Source of the DNA: CALVXC01 sp036636255
GTDB lineage: Bacteria; Bacillota_I; Bacilli_A; RF39; UBA660
DNA: 7,886 nt
Reading direction: 5' to 3'
NCBI GenBank assembly: GCA_036636255.1
Contig: JAVWOV010000042.1
Location: 1 to 7,886, forward strand
In this document: positions 7,347-7,886 of the stretch, one piece after another
Layout of the letters: every line of letters starts with the position of its first letter
Position numbering within the stretch: position 1 is the first letter of the stretch
The notes under the pieces: model-generated
Told to the model about the DNA's origin: nothing
Database searches by the model: none
Seen by the model: the letters and a program-made list of their open reading frames with translations, nothing else
Program-made: the position numbers and the translations under genes

Positions 7347-7389
7347 AGAACTGAGTTTCCTCAATTTAAAAATTTTTTGGATATTTATT

Positions 7390-7886
7390 CTATTTGTTTT
7401 TGTATAGACAGTCTGAGGTACATAATTTATAAATGATTTTACATAACTTCGTTTCGCGCGCGATTATGCATTTATAATGATGCTTGCCTTCAGATTGTTT
7501 TTTTCTGAAAAACAAATAAATAGGATTGGTTTGATTACTACGAGCTCATATTTGAAGTATAGTTGTAATAATATTAAATAAAATAGTTCTAGTTTATTTC
7601 CAGTTTTGGATATTGAACCATGATATGCTGAAACGCCTGATTGAGATGTAACAGAATCAATTCCAATAAAAGATATAAATTGTTTTCTTTCATTAAATCT
7701 AGTAATATCACCAACTTCTGCCAAAAATAAGGCAGTGCTGAATTCACCAAAGCCAGGAATAGAATTGATAATTTTAAATAATTTGGTATCTTTTAAATGA
7801 TTGATTGATGTTGGATCAATTAGGATGTTTTTATTTGAATCTAAAAAACAGTAAACACTTTTACCTTTAGCAATATCAAAACTTAA
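7390..7886 (-). pseudogene. Decayed IS110-family transposase, cut by the right window edge
   Basis: Read on the minus strand from 7886, the frame opens with FDIAKGKS, matching the start of the RuvC-like DEDD domain of IS110 transposases (first catalytic Asp). About 25 codons in, near 7812, it passes directly into the C-terminal Transposase_20 region: SIPGFGEF, LAEVGDITRF, FIGIDSVTSQSG and HGSISKTGN. The intervening roughly 200 residues, with the other catalytic acidic residues, are absent. Near 7590 the frame shifts, consistent with loss of one base: frame 0 runs on to a stop at 7464, while the homologous sequence (RTILFNI) continues in another frame. That frame meets TGA at 7548-7546, then resumes with the family's KKQSEGKHH and KLCKIIY motifs and ends at TAG 7392-7390. 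The QSG serine (7640-7638) remains. Deletion, frameshift and stop make it non-functional. The first few codons lie outside the window. It converges on the sigma-factor gene. Confidence 0.88.

Noticed and set aside
7338..7436. Plus-strand 32-codon open frame (starts MTKRTEFPQF), almost leaderless behind TTGTCA-17-TAATAT
   Set aside because: No ribosome binding site, no recognisable family, antisense to the transposase 3' end, and its length is expected by chance; kept only as a note to the inverted repeat.
7440..7465. GC-rich palindromic patch (cgcgcgcg) in otherwise AT-rich DNA
   Set aside because: It falls inside the transposase relic and encodes its IIARET segment, so it is explained by coding sequence of a mobile element.
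7546..7548. TGA in the IS110 relic as evidence for code 4 (TGA = Trp)
   Set aside because: All tryptophans in the intact genes use TGG, three genes end in TGA, and the relic carries other independent damage, so the TGA is a nonsense mutation.
7464..7724. Separate 86-residue minus-strand gene starting at TTG
   Set aside because: Its N-terminal half is the middle of the IS110 Transposase_20 domain, with homologous sequence continuing upstream of the TTG; the C-terminal half is out-of-frame read-through after the frameshift near 7590. It is part of the pseudogene.
1..7886. CRISPR arrays, tRNA or rRNA genes, riboswitches, phage or defence genes
   Set aside because: No spaced direct repeats, cloverleaf or rRNA-like segments, long structured leaders or defence-type motifs were recognised on either strand.

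Overview
The window is very AT-rich DNA (roughly a quarter to 30% G+C by eye) from what looks like a low-GC member of the Bacillota. The evidence is AGGAGG-type ribosome binding sites, sigma-A-like promoters, an Obg of the Bacillota type and a Gram-positive-style surface L,D-transpeptidase. TGG encodes tryptophan and TGA ends three genes, so the standard bacterial code (11) applies. The L,D-transpeptidase implies a peptidoglycan wall, which argues against true wall-less Mollicutes. The lineage cannot be settled further; AT-rich gut Bacilli, Erysipelotrichia or RF39-type organisms are compatible guesses.

Layout, left to right. (1) 84-1268: a membrane-anchored protein with three Ig-like (DUF5011-type) repeats and a C-terminal YkuD L,D-transpeptidase domain, with its own promoter and a following intrinsic terminator. 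(2) 1348-5770: a co-directional cluster of obg (50S-assembly GTPase), a MacB/LolD-class ABC ATPase and an 813-residue double-FtsX permease. Gaps are 17 nt and then a 7-nt overlap, so the three are probably cotranscribed. (3) 5831-7243: a sigma-70 family factor with an unrecognised helical N-terminal region of about 150 residues, an altered region 2.4/3.0 and a C-terminal tail. A consensus extended -10 promoter sits immediately after the permease stop. (4) 7390 to the right edge, minus strand: a decayed IS110-family transposase. It has lost most of its RuvC-like catalytic domain by internal deletion and carries a frameshift and an in-frame stop. The short gap between sigma gene and pseudogene holds an unexplained inverted repeat.

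Functionally this is mostly housekeeping and cell-envelope content: wall cross-linking or anchoring, ribosome assembly, an envelope ABC system of unknown substrate, and transcription initiation. I do not see a clear new multi-gene system. The points most worth a second look are the divergent sigma factor with its strong promoter, the structure of the IS110 relic, and the inverted repeat beside it.
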